DNA from: Nitrobacter vulgaris
GTDB lineage: Bacteria > Pseudomonadota > Alphaproteobacteria > Rhizobiales > Xanthobacteraceae
Assembly (NCBI RefSeq): GCF_002028545.1
Contig: NZ_MWPQ01000004.1
Coordinates: 44,465 to 108,464, forward strand
Direction: 5' to 3'
Length of the DNA: 64,000 nucleotides
Part shown: one piece after another, positions 47,130 through 56,528 of the stretch
Layout of the letters: each line of letters begins with the position of its first letter
How positions within the stretch are numbered: position 1 is the stretch's first letter
Position numbers and translations under genes: made by a program
Notes under the pieces: model-generated
Databases searched by the model: none
What the model saw: only the letters and a program-made list of their open reading frames with translations
Told to the model about the DNA's origin: nothing

Positions 47130-49334
47130 ATGGCAACAAAACGCGCGGCTCAGATCACGATCACGCCGTTGTCCGATATTCTAGCGGTGGAATCGCCGTT
47201 CTATATTCCGATGACCGGGCCCTCCGCCCGTCCGCGCCGCACGTTGAAGCACGATGATACGTTCGTTGTGCTGGATAGCCACGGCGATATCGGAGCTTCC
47301 GCGGGGGGACCCGACGGGCTTTTCAATACCGACACGCGCTATCTTGCCCGGCTGGAGTTGGTTCTCAACGACATGCAGCCGCTGCTGCTTGGCTCCAATC
47401 TGCGCAACGATAATTCCGGCCTGACGGTCGATCTGACCAATCCGGATATCTACGACGGCGACCGGCTCGTATTCCGCAAGGATACGATACATATCGTGCG
47501 CACGATCTTTCTCTGGCGCGGGATCGCGTATCAGAGGATCGGCATTCAGAACCATGGCGAGCAGACCGCGAGCTTCGATCTCTCCCTGCTGTTCGACAAC
47601 GATTTCGCTGATCTGTTCGAGGTGCGCGGCGAACGACGTGCGCGCCGCGGCGTCGGCAGCGGCGAACTGTCCGGTCCCGCCACCGTCGTTCTGTCCTACG
47701 TCGGTCTCGATGATATCGTTCGGACCTCGCGCCTGCATTTCGATCCGCGGCCGACGCGCCTTGCCGTCAATAGTGCGATCTATCACCTCGATCTGCCGCC
47801 GCAGCAGTCCACCGCCATATTCCTTACCGTGTCCTGCAACACGCCGGCAACGGAGGTGCCCGGTCCGTTCTTTCGGGGATTGCTGGCGCATCGCCGTGAA
47901 ATGCGACGCGCATGGTCGGGTGCGACAAATATCGAAACCTCGAACAACATCTTCAACGAGGTGCTGTGCCAGTCGATGGCCGATCTGAATATCCTGATGA
48001 CGCAGACGCCGCACGGCCGCTATCCCTATGCCGGGATCCCCTGGTACTCGACGACGTTTGGGCGGGACGGACTGATAACGGCGTTGCAGATGTTGTGGAT
48101 TGACCCCGGCATCGCACGCGGCGTTCTCAGAAGGCTCGCGGCGTTTCAGGCACAGGCCGTCGATCCCCTCGCGGACGCGGAGCCGGGAAAGATTCTTCAC
48201 GAAATGCGCGGCGGAGAAATGGCCGCGTTGCGTGAGGTACCGTTCGAGCGATACTACGGCAGTGTCGATTCGACGCCGCTGTTCGTGCTGTTAGCGGGGC
48301 TTTACGTCGAACGCACGGGCGACGAATCCATCCTGGATGAGTTGTGGCCGGCGATCGAGGCTGCGCTGGGCTGGATTGACGGCCCCGGCGATCCGGATGG
48401 CGACGGATTCGTTGAGTACCGGTGCGCGTCCGAACAGGGGCTCGCCAATCAGGGCTGGAAGGATTCATTCGACGCGATCTTTCATGCCGACGGCACGCTT
48501 GCTGAGGGCAATATCGCACTGGCGGAGGTGCAGGGTTATGTCTTCGCCGCCAAGCGATCGGCGGCGCGATGCGCGCGTGCTCTCGGTCTCACCGACCGCG
48601 CCCGTGAACTGGAGCGCGCGGCCGATCGTTTGGCGGCCCGGTTCGAGGAGGCATTCTGGTTGCCGGATTTGCGCACCTACGCGCTGGCGCTCGATGGGAA
48701 GAAACGCCCCTGCAAAGTGCGGACGTCGAACGCCGGACAATTGCTGTTCACCGGTATCGTCCAGGAAGACCGGGCGCGGATGGTCGCCGCCGATCTGATG
48801 CGGCCGGCGTTTTTCACCGGATGGGGAATTCGTACCGTTTCTATCGGGGAAGCGCGTTACAATCCGATGTCCTATCACAATGGCTCGATCTGGCCGCACG
48901 ACAACGCGCTGATAGCGCTCGGGCTCGCGCGATATGGTCTCAAGCACTCGGTTGAGCACGTTTTCAAGGGCCTGTTTGATGCGGCTTCCTATATGGATTT
49001 GCGGCGGCTGCCGGAACTGTTCTGCGGCTTCCGGCGTGAGCCGCGGCGTGGGCCTACGCTCTATCCCGTCGCCTGTTTGCCGCAGGCGTGGGCGAGCGCC
49101 ACGCCTTTCACGCTGCTGGAAGCCGCGCTGGGTCTGGAGTTCGATGCTGCAAGGAACGAGATAAGGCTGCGCAACCCGCGGCTTCCCGCATTCCTAAACG
49201 AGGTGATCCTGCGTGGGCTGCATCTCGGCGAATCTAGTGTTGATCTGCGTCTGCGCCGTCATGATGAGGACGTGTCGCTCGAAGTATTGCGGACGCGAGG
49301 CCACATTCAGGTGTCGATCGTGATGACGCGCTAG
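47130..49334 (+). CDS. Amylo-alpha-1,6-glucosidase-like glycoside hydrolase
   Basis: Predicted glycogen-debranching type enzyme of 734 aa (start ATG 47130, MATKRAAQIT, after AGGTG). N-terminal GDE_N_bis-type beta domain (FNTDTRYLARLELVLNDM, LFRKDTIHI-like strands) followed by an (alpha/alpha)6 barrel with STTFGRDGLITALQMLWIDP and SYHNGSIWPHDNALIALGLARYG, the conserved acid-bearing motifs. Bacterial members of this group often sit near trehalose or glycan genes. Here it follows an ABC exporter; substrate is unproven. Confidence 0.9.
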   Translation: MATKRAAQITITPLSDILAVESPFYIPMTGPSARPRRTLKHDDTFVVLDSHGDIGASAGGPDGLFNTDTRYLARLELVLNDMQPLLLGSNLRNDNSGLTVDLTNPDIYDGDRLVFRKDTIHIVRTIFLWRGIAYQRIGIQNHGEQTASFDLSLLFDNDFADLFEVRGERRARRGVGSGELSGPATVVLSYVGLDDIVRTSRLHFDPRPTRLAVNSAIYHLDLPPQQSTAIFLTVSCNTPATEVPGPFFRGLLAHRREMRRAWSGATNIETSNNIFNEVLCQSMADLNILMTQTPHGRYPYAGIPWYSTTFGRDGLITALQMLWIDPGIARGVLRRLAAFQAQAVDPLADAEPGKILHEMRGGEMAALREVPFERYYGSVDSTPLFVLLAGLYVERTGDESILDELWPAIEAALGWIDGPGDPDGDGFVEYRCASEQGLANQGWKDSFDAIFHADGTLAEGNIALAEVQGYVFAAKRSAARCARALGLTDRARELERAADRLAARFEEAFWLPDLRTYALALDGKKRPCKVRTSNAGQLLFTGIVQEDRARMVAADLMRPAFFTGWGIRTVSIGEARYNPMSYHNGSIWPHDNALIALGLARYGLKHSVEHVFKGLFDAASYMDLRRLPELFCGFRREPRRGPTLYPVACLPQAWASATPFTLLEAALGLEFDAARNEIRLRNPRLPAFLNEVILRGLHLGESSVDLRLRRHDEDVSLEVLRTRGHIQVSIVMTR

Positions 49335-49397
49335 GACGGACGGTCGCAAGGAATTGACCGCGTACGTAGGCATCGCGGGTTTTGACAGCGAGGATTC

Positions 49398-49907
49398 ATG
49401 TCTCGAAATGTCCCGACGAGCGTCGTTGTTTTGATGGCTGCCGCCCTGATCTGCGCTGTCCCAAATGCGATGGCCGACGACACCGGTTCGCCGCCGGCGA
49501 ATCCCGCCCCCGCCAACCCGCCGGCCGCTGCAAAACCCTCGGGCGAGACAACAGCGCCGCCATCGATCACCGTGATCAGTCCCGCCGATGCCCATGGCGT
49601 GCTGGGACGCGACGTGCGGAGCACGGGCGGTCAGAACATGGGGCGGATCGTCGAGGTGATCGTGGATCGGGCAGGCGTGGTTCGCGCCGCCGTAATTGAT
49701 TTTGGCGGCTTCCTCGGGGTCGGCAGCCGGAAGATCGTGGTCGACTGGAACGCGCTCCACTTTGGCGGGGTTAAGGGCAAGAGCGACAGCATTAGCCTCG
49801 AACTGACGCAGGACCAGGTGAGGGCGGCGCCGGAATACAAGGAAGGCGCGTCGGTTGTGGTGCTGGGCGCGTCGGGAACGCTGCAGCCCCTCAATATCGG
49901 TCCTTGA
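49398..49907 (+). CDS. Exported PRC-barrel protein
   Basis: 169 aa with a signal peptide (VVVLMAAALICAVPNAMAD), a Pro/Ala-rich linker (PPANPAPANPPAAAKP), and a PRC-barrel domain: GVLGRDVRSTGGQNMGRIVEVIVDRAGVVRAAVIDFGGFLGVGSRKIVVDW. The fold serves as a small binding module in many contexts; in Rhizobiales exported versions are common and of unknown role. Transcribed with no close partner. Confidence 0.88.
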   Translation: MSRNVPTSVVVLMAAALICAVPNAMADDTGSPPANPAPANPPAAAKPSGETTAPPSITVISPADAHGVLGRDVRSTGGQNMGRIVEVIVDRAGVVRAAVIDFGGFLGVGSRKIVVDWNALHFGGVKGKSDSISLELTQDQVRAAPEYKEGASVVVLGASGTLQPLNIGP

Positions 49908-49997
49908 TCAGGAGGATATCCGATCTGTTTTGCGCGAGGGGCCCGTCGATCGGCCGATCCGGATAGTGCGCGCCCGCGGCGGGCGGGCGCAGAGGAC

Positions 49998-51248
49998 GTG
50001 AGTCCGTCGCCGGTGGCAAGCGCGCGGGGCCATCATCCCTCGGCGCAAAGCCAGCGCGGCCTCGACTGGTTCATCTTCTTCCTTGCAGACGTGCAGACCG
50101 GATTCGGTCCCTTCGTCGCGGTCTATCTCACCACGCAGAAGTGGACGCAATCCGAGATCGGACTGATCCTGTCGATCGGCGGGATCATCGGGCTGATCGG
50201 TCAGATGCCGGGTGGTGCCGTCATCGATGCGGCCCGCTCGGAGCGTCTGGTCGCAGGGCTTGCTGTCGCCACGATCGGTCTCAGCGCGCTCGCCTACGCG
50301 GCGTGGCCGATCTTTCCGGTAATCGCGCTAGCGGCGATCCTGCATGCCGCGGCGAGTTGCGTGCTTGGACCTGCGATAGCCGCCATCAGCCTCGGACTTG
50401 TGGGACCGGAAGCGATCGGCGAGAGACTCGGACGCAACGCGCGCTACGCATCGCTTGGCAATGGCGTGGCTGCGGGGGTGATGGGTGTCGTCGGATACCT
50501 GCTATCGAGCCGCGCCGTGTTCGTGGTGAGTTTCGTGTTTGTGATCGCGACGCTGCTTTCGCTGGCGCGAATCCGCGATCGGGAGATCGATCCGGAACAG
50601 GCCCATGGTGCCATTGCGCGCGCGAAGCCGGATCCCGATGCGACCAGCATCGTGCATCTTCTGCATCAGCGGCCGCTGGTCGTTTTTGCCTGCGTGGTTT
50701 TCCTGCTTCAGTTTGCCAATGCGGCCATGCTGCCCCTGACGGCGGGTATCGTGACCGCACGCTCGAGTCAGGGTGCGCCGATGCTGATTGCGCTCTGCAT
50801 CATCGTTCCGCAAGCGATCGTCGCTCTGATATCACCTTCCGTCGGCCGCAAGGCGCAGGTATGGGGACGCCGCCCGCTACTCATGATTGCCTTCGCCGCG
50901 CTGGCCGCTCGCGGAACGTTGTTTGCGACGATCCACGATCCGTCGCTGCTGGTCGCTGTGCAGGTGCTGGATGGCATCACGGCTGCGGTTTTCGGCGTCA
51001 TGATTCCCCTCATTGTCGCCGATGTTGCCTTCGGTTCAGGTCACTTCAACCTTGCGCAGGGCATCATCGGCACGGCCACCGGAATAGGCGCGTCGCTCAG
51101 CAACATGGTTGGCGGCTACGTGAGCGATCATTTCGGACATGGCATCGCGTTTCTGCAATTGGCCGCTGTCGCGTCATTGGGCTTGCTTGTGGTCTGGGCC
51201 CTCATGCCGGAAACCCGCCTCGCGGAGGGAGCGAAGCAAGGGTCGTAA
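49998..51248 (+). CDS. Major facilitator superfamily transporter
   Basis: 416-aa membrane protein with about 12 hydrophobic segments. The start is GTG 49998 (MSPSPVASARG), with GAGG just upstream. WFIFFLADVQTGFGPFVAVYL and the loop GGAVIDAARSERLV between segments 2 and 3 are MFS-like. It belongs to a group sometimes annotated as drug or sugar transporters, but I see no motif fixing the substrate. It is convergent with the porin gene, with only 36 bp between stops. Confidence 0.9.
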   Translation: MSPSPVASARGHHPSAQSQRGLDWFIFFLADVQTGFGPFVAVYLTTQKWTQSEIGLILSIGGIIGLIGQMPGGAVIDAARSERLVAGLAVATIGLSALAYAAWPIFPVIALAAILHAAASCVLGPAIAAISLGLVGPEAIGERLGRNARYASLGNGVAAGVMGVVGYLLSSRAVFVVSFVFVIATLLSLARIRDREIDPEQAHGAIARAKPDPDATSIVHLLHQRPLVVFACVVFLLQFANAAMLPLTAGIVTARSSQGAPMLIALCIIVPQAIVALISPSVGRKAQVWGRRPLLMIAFAALAARGTLFATIHDPSLLVAVQVLDGITAAVFGVMIPLIVADVAFGSGHFNLAQGIIGTATGIGASLSNMVGGYVSDHFGHGIAFLQLAAVASLGLLVVWALMPETRLAEGAKQGS

Positions 51249-51284
51249 GGTGAAAAACCCGATAGCTCCCGAAAGAAACTATTT

Positions 51285-53282
51285 TCAAAACTCGCCGTGC
51301 AGCCGCCCGGAGAATACATGCACGGGGCCGCGGTCGGCGTTGTAGGCGGGGTTCGTAACAAGCTGATAGTCGGCGGTCAGCGTGAACCATTTGTTCAGCG
51401 CATAGGCATAGTACGTTTCCAATATGCGCTCGCGGCTGTAATTGAGCTGGCCGTCGCCGATGAGAATGCCAAGGCCGCCGGCTGCGAGGAAGTCGCGATG
51501 ATCCCGTGACAGACCGTTGATCGCGCCGCCGATGCCGATCACGTCGTCCGGCCGGCCCCATCGTGTGCCCTTGATCGAGGTTCCCAGCGAGAGGCTGGCG
51601 TCGATGTCGGTGAACGCCATGATCTCGGTCTTGCCGTCATTCCAGCTCCAGCGTCCGAATAGCCCGACGTCGTCAGTGACGACCTGCTCGACGCTGAAGA
51701 CGTACCCGTACTTGATACGCCCGGTACGAGTCAGCGCGATATTGAGATTGAACGCGGGGTTGTTCAGCGTGTCACGATAGCTGCCCATATAGGCGCTGTT
51801 GAGCCAGCCGATGGCGCGGAGCTTGCCCGGCTGGCCCAGCAGCGAATAGCGCGTCTCCAGTTCCAGCAGATACTCGCCGCGCTGAAACAGGTTTGAATCG
51901 AAGCTGTTGGAGTTCGATTCAGAAACCATCAGAAAATAGCCGCCGCGGAGCGCCCATTGTTTCTGATTGAGTTCGGCGGTGGCGCCGTAGCTCAGGCCAA
52001 CCTTGTCTGCGGAGTAGTCGAAGGCGCCCGGCGCCCACAGCGCCCAGTTCATGAAGTCCTTGCGGGTGTCCTTGGCGAAGTCGTTGCCGTCGAACACGTC
52101 GAGAACAGCGAACTTGCCGGCTTGCAGCGTCAGCCGCGAGATATCGGCCTTGTCCGACAATTGGGTTGGTCCGTTGTCCAGCTCTTCCTGCTCGCCACCG
52201 AGGCCGAAGGTCTGGCGTGCGAACAGCCGAGTGGTGTTGTAGTGCGGATAAGGAAAGTTGGACCTTTGCGCCTCGCCGTTTGTAAAACCCGCTATGCCAA
52301 CAGTGTCGTTGAAGCCAAAACCCTGAAGCAGCTCGGGGTTATAATAGACTTCGCCGCCGTCCCATAGCCGCGCGTTCAGAAACAGGCTGTTGCTCCAGGT
52401 CGCCTTATATTGGGAGGCAGGCGTCAGGCTGTTGCTGCCGCTGTAGGGCGCGGCGAAAGATGGATAACCTTGGCCGAGGTAAGTGGTCTGGCCGTGAATT
52501 TCCCAGCGATCCGATTCGGGATCGGTGAGTGAGGCCGCCGAAAGGTTGGCGCTGGCCGGGTTTAGATCGAGCTTGCGGTTTAGGCCGACGCGGACCGACT
52601 GAAAATCCATGGTCGCGGTGTATTGCGCAGCCGACGGAAACTGAACGCTTGTTCCGTCGAATCGGTAGTAAAGATATTCAAGCCTTGCGCTCCAGTGCGG
52701 CGCGAAAGCGTATTCAAGCCCCGCGCCAGCGGTCCAGCCATAACGGGCGCCCAGTGTTTTCTCCCGATCGCCCGACGGCAGATCGTTCAGATAACGCTCA
52801 CCGGCAAAGGCAAAGCCGCCGGTGGTATAGGCAAGCCACGGACCCGTGGCGTAGCCGATCCGGCCGCGTGCCGATCCGATGAAGTCCCACTGGTGCGTGA
52901 CGTCGGAGCGCGCTGTCGCGAGCTTTGAGACAATCGAATTTGATTCGATGTAGCTCGGAAATGAGATGTCGGCTTCGGTGCCGAGCAGTAGTCCCGAGGG
53001 GAGCCAGAGGTTGTAGCCGCCCTGAACGCCGCCGATCAGCCCGCCGAAATCGTTGCGGCCAGTGACCCGTGCGGGGTCCGAGATTGCGGCGGCCGATCGG
53101 CCGCCGCCGAATCCAGCATGGGCGCCAAAATAGAGACCGGTCCAGTCGACAAGCGGCTGGGCCATGGCTTTGGCCGGTTGGCGGGATACACCGACATCGG
53201 CGGCACCGGCCGTGCCGATCAGCGTGCCCAGCACCACGCCGGCCAGCATAAGCCGTAGCAGGACCGGCCGGACTGCATTCAT
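51285..53282 (-). CDS. Two-domain outer-membrane porin: Omp25/31-like barrel fused to OprB-like carbohydrate porin
   Basis: 665-aa protein with a signal peptide (MLAGVVLGTLIGTAGAA). Residues ~45-240 look like an eight-stranded Omp25/Omp31-type barrel (WTGLYFGAHAGFGGG, GGVQGGYNLWLPSGLLLGTEADI, RGRIGYATGPWLAYTTGGFAF, SARLEYLYYRFD). From ~255 to the end the sequence matches OprB-type carbohydrate-selective porins (EIHGQTTYLGQGYPSFAAPYSG, LFLNARLWDGGEVYYNPELLQGFG, and the terminal VFSGRLHGEF, a C-terminal Phe of beta-barrels). One polypeptide so appears to hold two barrels. Whether both insert is not known. Confidence 0.88.
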   Translation of the reverse strand: MNAVRPVLLRLMLAGVVLGTLIGTAGAADVGVSRQPAKAMAQPLVDWTGLYFGAHAGFGGGRSAAAISDPARVTGRNDFGGLIGGVQGGYNLWLPSGLLLGTEADISFPSYIESNSIVSKLATARSDVTHQWDFIGSARGRIGYATGPWLAYTTGGFAFAGERYLNDLPSGDREKTLGARYGWTAGAGLEYAFAPHWSARLEYLYYRFDGTSVQFPSAAQYTATMDFQSVRVGLNRKLDLNPASANLSAASLTDPESDRWEIHGQTTYLGQGYPSFAAPYSGSNSLTPASQYKATWSNSLFLNARLWDGGEVYYNPELLQGFGFNDTVGIAGFTNGEAQRSNFPYPHYNTTRLFARQTFGLGGEQEELDNGPTQLSDKADISRLTLQAGKFAVLDVFDGNDFAKDTRKDFMNWALWAPGAFDYSADKVGLSYGATAELNQKQWALRGGYFLMVSESNSNSFDSNLFQRGEYLLELETRYSLLGQPGKLRAIGWLNSAYMGSYRDTLNNPAFNLNIALTRTGRIKYGYVFSVEQVVTDDVGLFGRWSWNDGKTEIMAFTDIDASLSLGTSIKGTRWGRPDDVIGIGGAINGLSRDHRDFLAAGGLGILIGDGQLNYSRERILETYYAYALNKWFTLTADYQLVTNPAYNADRGPVHVFSGRLHGEF

Positions 53283-53621
53283 TGGACCGTTTGCTCAGAC
53301 CGGTAAGGCACCGTGGTGGTCATTGTCGCCCCATTCGACCGCGCCCCATTTCGACCGTAATGCGCCACAGGTCTCCTCGGGTGGCAAGGCGATGGCCGAT
53401 CCGCGACCAATTTGATACCGCCATTCTGCCTTCGATCCGTCTGCGGACCAGGTCCAGTTAAAATTATTCCCGGTTATTATTGCAACTAATTTGCAATAGC
53501 AAATATGCAACAAAGCATGACGATACATCCCATCTCCTGATGACACCGGTGCGACCCAGCCCTCTAGGAGGCACTGCGATGACGTGAAGGCCAGGCCGAG
53601 GTTATTATAGGCGTGAGCAAG
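53283..53621. other. Region upstream of the porin gene with one doubtful small ORF
   Basis: This 339-bp stretch holds the porin promoter. It is AT-rich around 53455-53515 (TTAAAATTATTCCCGG..., AACTAATTTGCAATAGCAAAT). A minus-strand frame (53295-53546; ATG at about 53528 with AGGAG five nt upstream) would encode a short protein (MYRHALLHICYC...WTWSADGSKAEWRYQIGRG). It has a reasonable ribosome site but no known relatives, so I record it without calling a gene. Confidence 0.4.
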
Positions 53622-54440
53622 TCACGTCGGATCGCGCGGGCCAGCTTTGAGCTGTGCCGGATCGAACCTCGCCATGTCGGCCAGCAATTCGCAGAAAGCG
53701 CGTGCGCCATGTTCGAGCAGCCGCTCGCCTTTCTTCGCGGAGGCCTGCGTCGCATCACCCACCGCGCCACTCGGGTGAAGGTCCTGCGTCTGCCAGGCAA
53801 ACGGCGCGGGCCGCTGCGTGCCGAGCCAGCGATAGGTCTTCTCAATCGCGATGCTCGCGGGGCGGAAGTCGGCGATGCTGTCGCGACGGACCTCGGCGGG
53901 ATAGCGCGCCAGCATGATCGAGGTTTCGACCGCGCCGCCGTGAATGCCGTGGCGCAACTCCTCCGCATCAAACAGGCCATCCGGTACGCCGAAGCGTGAC
54001 CATGCGGTGGTGACCGCGAGCATACGATGTCGCGCGCGCAAGTCCTGCGCCACCATCGTCATCGCGGCGCTGTTGCCGCCATGACTGGACACCATCACGA
54101 TCTTTCTGATTCCGCGCCGCGCCGCCTCCTCGCCGAGCGTGGTCCAGGCCCTGAGCGCTGCCTCGCCGGTCAGCGTCTGGGTGCCCGGAAAATCCATGTG
54201 CTCAGTAGAAATGCCGACGGGCTGCACTGGCAGAAAGGTCGCGGGTGTATCCTGTGGCAGCAATTCGCGGACCTTTGCAATATAGGCGTCTGCGATCAGC
54301 ACGTCGGTCGTAAGCGGCAGATGTGGCCCGTGCTGCTCGGTTGCGGCCAGGGGCAGCACCGCGATCCAGTTTGCGGCGTTCTCGGGTGCAACGCCGGGCC
54401 AATGGATGGTCAACCAGTCGAAGGGGGGCGTCCGGATCAT
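53622..54440 (-). CDS. Creatininase-family amidohydrolase
   Basis: Predicted metal-dependent cyclic amide hydrolase. The 272-aa protein has the metal-binding motif ATEQHGPHLPLTTD, the VSSHGGNSAA motif, and HGIHGGAVETS with the conserved Glu. The family includes creatininase, the FAPy deformylase-type enzyme of riboflavin/deazaflavin pathways and MftE, so the substrate is open. It is divergent from the NMT1-type ABC importer, separated by 231 bp with a repeat element; a shared promoter region suggests that the importer may bring in the hydrolase's substrate. Confidence 0.9.
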   Translation of the reverse strand: MIRTPPFDWLTIHWPGVAPENAANWIAVLPLAATEQHGPHLPLTTDVLIADAYIAKVRELLPQDTPATFLPVQPVGISTEHMDFPGTQTLTGEAALRAWTTLGEEAARRGIRKIVMVSSHGGNSAAMTMVAQDLRARHRMLAVTTAWSRFGVPDGLFDAEELRHGIHGGAVETSIMLARYPAEVRRDSIADFRPASIAIEKTYRWLGTQRPAPFAWQTQDLHPSGAVGDATQASAKKGERLLEHGARAFCELLADMARFDPAQLKAGPRDPT

Positions 54441-54477
54441 CTCGCGCAGCGTTTCATTGAACGGGAACGCAGATTAT

Positions 54478-54577
54478 AGCGTTTCGAGCAACGTGGACAC
54501 CGTTTCGCGTGAAAACACGCGTTCAAATCCAAACCATAAAGCCTGCTTCTGTTTCTTCAGAAACCGAAAGGCTCTAA
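54478..54577. repeat. Dispersed palindromic repeat, full copy
   Basis: AGCGTTTCGAGCAACGTGGACACCGTTTCGCGTGAAAACACGCG... ending CTTCTGTTTCTTCAGAAACCGAAAGGCTC. Same family and orientation as the copy at 28559-28665; its inner hairpin is GTTTCTTCAGAAAC. It lies between the divergent creatininase and importer genes, next to where their promoters should be. Confidence 0.65.
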
Positions 54578-54671
54578 GTTGATGTGTCCGATCAAGACCG
54601 TGGGCCGACCAGCGGGCGCGCCGGTGCCGGTCGATTCCTGTCATGGGCCATAAAGATCGAGGAGCCGAAGG

Positions 54672-55709
54672 ATGAGCCTTGCCGTTTCGCTGCGAACGCT
54701 AACCGCCGCAATCGTGCTTGCGCTTGGCATCATGCCATCGGCCAAGGCTGAACCGGCGCTGGACAAAGTTTCCTTTGGCACGAACTGGGTCGCCGAGGGC
54801 GAGCACGGCGGTTTCTTTCAAGCCCTGGCCGATGGCACCTACAAAAAATTCGGTCTGGACGTGACCATCGTTCCGGGTGGCCCTAATGTGAACAACCGGG
54901 TTCTCCTGATTGCCGGCAAGCTCGACTTCTTCATGACCGCGAACACCATGCAGTCGTTCGATGCGGTTGCCAATAACGTGCCCGTCGTGGCGGTCGCTGC
55001 GATGTTCCAGAAAGATCCGCAGGTCTTTCTCGCGCACCCGGAATCGAAGGTGACAAAAATCGACGATCTGAAGCCACTCACCTTGTTTGTGTCAAAGGAA
55101 GGCATCGCCAGCTATTTTCAGTGGCTCAAATCAGAACATGGATTCAGTGCGGAGAAGGTCAAACCTTATACCTTCAACGCTCAGCCCTTTCTCGCCGATA
55201 AACGAAGCGCGATGCAGGGCTACGTCACCTCAGAGCCATATGCGGTGGAGAAGCGGGCTGGCTTCAAGCCGACCGTGATTCTGCTCGCCGACGCCGGATT
55301 CAACCCATATTCGACGTTGATCGAAACCCGCCGCGATCTGGTGGAGAACAAACAGGATCTGGTGCAGCGCTTCGTCGACGCCTCGATCGTCGGCTGGTAT
55401 ACCTACCTCTACGGCGACAACGCCGCAGGCAATGCCACGATCAAGAAGCTCAATCCAGAAATGACCGACGACCTCTTGGCGTATTCCGTGGCGAGAATGA
55501 AGGAGTATGGAATCGTCGATTCGGGCGACTCCCGGCGCGATGGCATCGGCGCCATGAACGACGCGCGCTATGCGAGCTTCTTCGACATGATGGTGCGGGC
55601 CGGCGTGGTACGCCGGGACATCGATTTCCGCAAGGCCTACACGCTGCAGTTCGTCAACAAAGGCGTCGGCCTCGATCTGCGGCCTAAAAACTTGCAGCCC
55701 GAGAAATAG
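54672..55709 (+). CDS. NMT1/THI5-type ABC substrate-binding protein
   Basis: Periplasmic receptor of an ABC importer. 345 aa with signal peptide (AAIVLALGIMPSAKAE), then an NMT1/THI5-like domain (VSFGTNWVAEGEHGGFFQALADGTYKKFGLDVTIVPGG, GKLDFFMTANTMQSFDAVANNVPVVAV). This group binds small organic molecules such as pyrimidines, aliphatic sulfonates or riboflavin; none is settled here. AGGAG lies before the ATG. First gene of a four-gene operon. Confidence 0.92.
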   Translation: MSLAVSLRTLTAAIVLALGIMPSAKAEPALDKVSFGTNWVAEGEHGGFFQALADGTYKKFGLDVTIVPGGPNVNNRVLLIAGKLDFFMTANTMQSFDAVANNVPVVAVAAMFQKDPQVFLAHPESKVTKIDDLKPLTLFVSKEGIASYFQWLKSEHGFSAEKVKPYTFNAQPFLADKRSAMQGYVTSEPYAVEKRAGFKPTVILLADAGFNPYSTLIETRRDLVENKQDLVQRFVDASIVGWYTYLYGDNAAGNATIKKLNPEMTDDLLAYSVARMKEYGIVDSGDSRRDGIGAMNDARYASFFDMMVRAGVVRRDIDFRKAYTLQFVNKGVGLDLRPKNLQPEK

Positions 55710-55721
55710 CACCCGTCGCCG

Positions 55722-56528
55722 ATGATCGAGCACGCAACAGCGTTGTCCGCAGCCGGCACAGGCCCGCGCGCGGGAGACGCGGTGAGCCTGAAGGGCGTCA
55801 CGAAACGCTATGACCGCGGCGTCGCGGCGCTGGGGCCTGTCGATTTCAATGTGCGCAGCGGCGATTTCGTATCGCTGCTCGGGCCGTCCGGCTGTGGGAA
55901 ATCGACCGCGCTGCGGATCATCGCCGGATTGAGCGATCCAACCTCCGGCACGGTTTGCGTTGCCGGCGGCAGGCGCTCCATCGGCTTCGTATTTCAGGAG
56001 CCGACGCTCATGCCATGGGCCAGCGTTCGCGACAACGTGGCGCTGCCGCTGAAACTGACGCACCGTCCGCGTGCCGACATCGGCGGCTGCGTCGAGGCTG
56101 CTCTGGCGCGGGTGGGCCTTGCAGAGTTCGCCGCCGCCTATCCGCGCGAACTGTCCGGCGGCATGAGGATGCGGGCATCACTCGCCCGCGCCCTCGTCAC
56201 TGACCCGGACGTTCTGTTGATGGACGAACCTTTCGCGGCGCTCGACGAGATCACCCGCTTCCGCCTCAACAACGATCTGCTCGCGCTGTGGCGCGATTTG
56301 CGCAAGACCGTCATCTTCGTCACGCATTCGGTGTTTGAGTCGGTCTATCTCGCGCGCCGCGTCGTGGTGATGACGCCGCGTCCCGGCCGCATCAGCGCCG
56401 AGTACTGCATCGACACGCCCGAGCCGAGGGACGAGAACTTCAGAACTTCGGCGGAATACGGAGCGTATTGCCGTGAGGTGTCGGCTGCGTTGTCACTGGC
56501 CATGGGCAAGGGAGCGCGTCGCCGATGA
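55722..56528 (+). CDS. ABC importer ATPase (nitrate/sulfonate/taurine type)
   Basis: 268-aa ATP-binding subunit: Walker A GPSGCGKSTALR, Q-loop IGFVFQEPTLMPWASV, signature LSGGMRMRASLARAL and Walker B VLLMDEPFAALD, switch His in VTHSVFE. The VFQEPTLMPW and DEPFAALD motifs are typical of SsuB/TauB/NrtD. Overlaps the permease gene by 4 bp (ATGA). Confidence 0.94.
   Translation: MIEHATALSAAGTGPRAGDAVSLKGVTKRYDRGVAALGPVDFNVRSGDFVSLLGPSGCGKSTALRIIAGLSDPTSGTVCVAGGRRSIGFVFQEPTLMPWASVRDNVALPLKLTHRPRADIGGCVEAALARVGLAEFAAAYPRELSGGMRMRASLARALVTDPDVLLMDEPFAALDEITRFRLNNDLLALWRDLRKTVIFVTHSVFESVYLARRVVVMTPRPGRISAEYCIDTPEPRDENFRTSAEYGAYCREVSAALSLAMGKGARRR

Noticed and set aside
50141..51253. 370-codon plus-strand frame over the MFS gene
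   Set aside because: Arg/Gly/His-rich shadow in another frame; the hydrophobic MFS frame is real.
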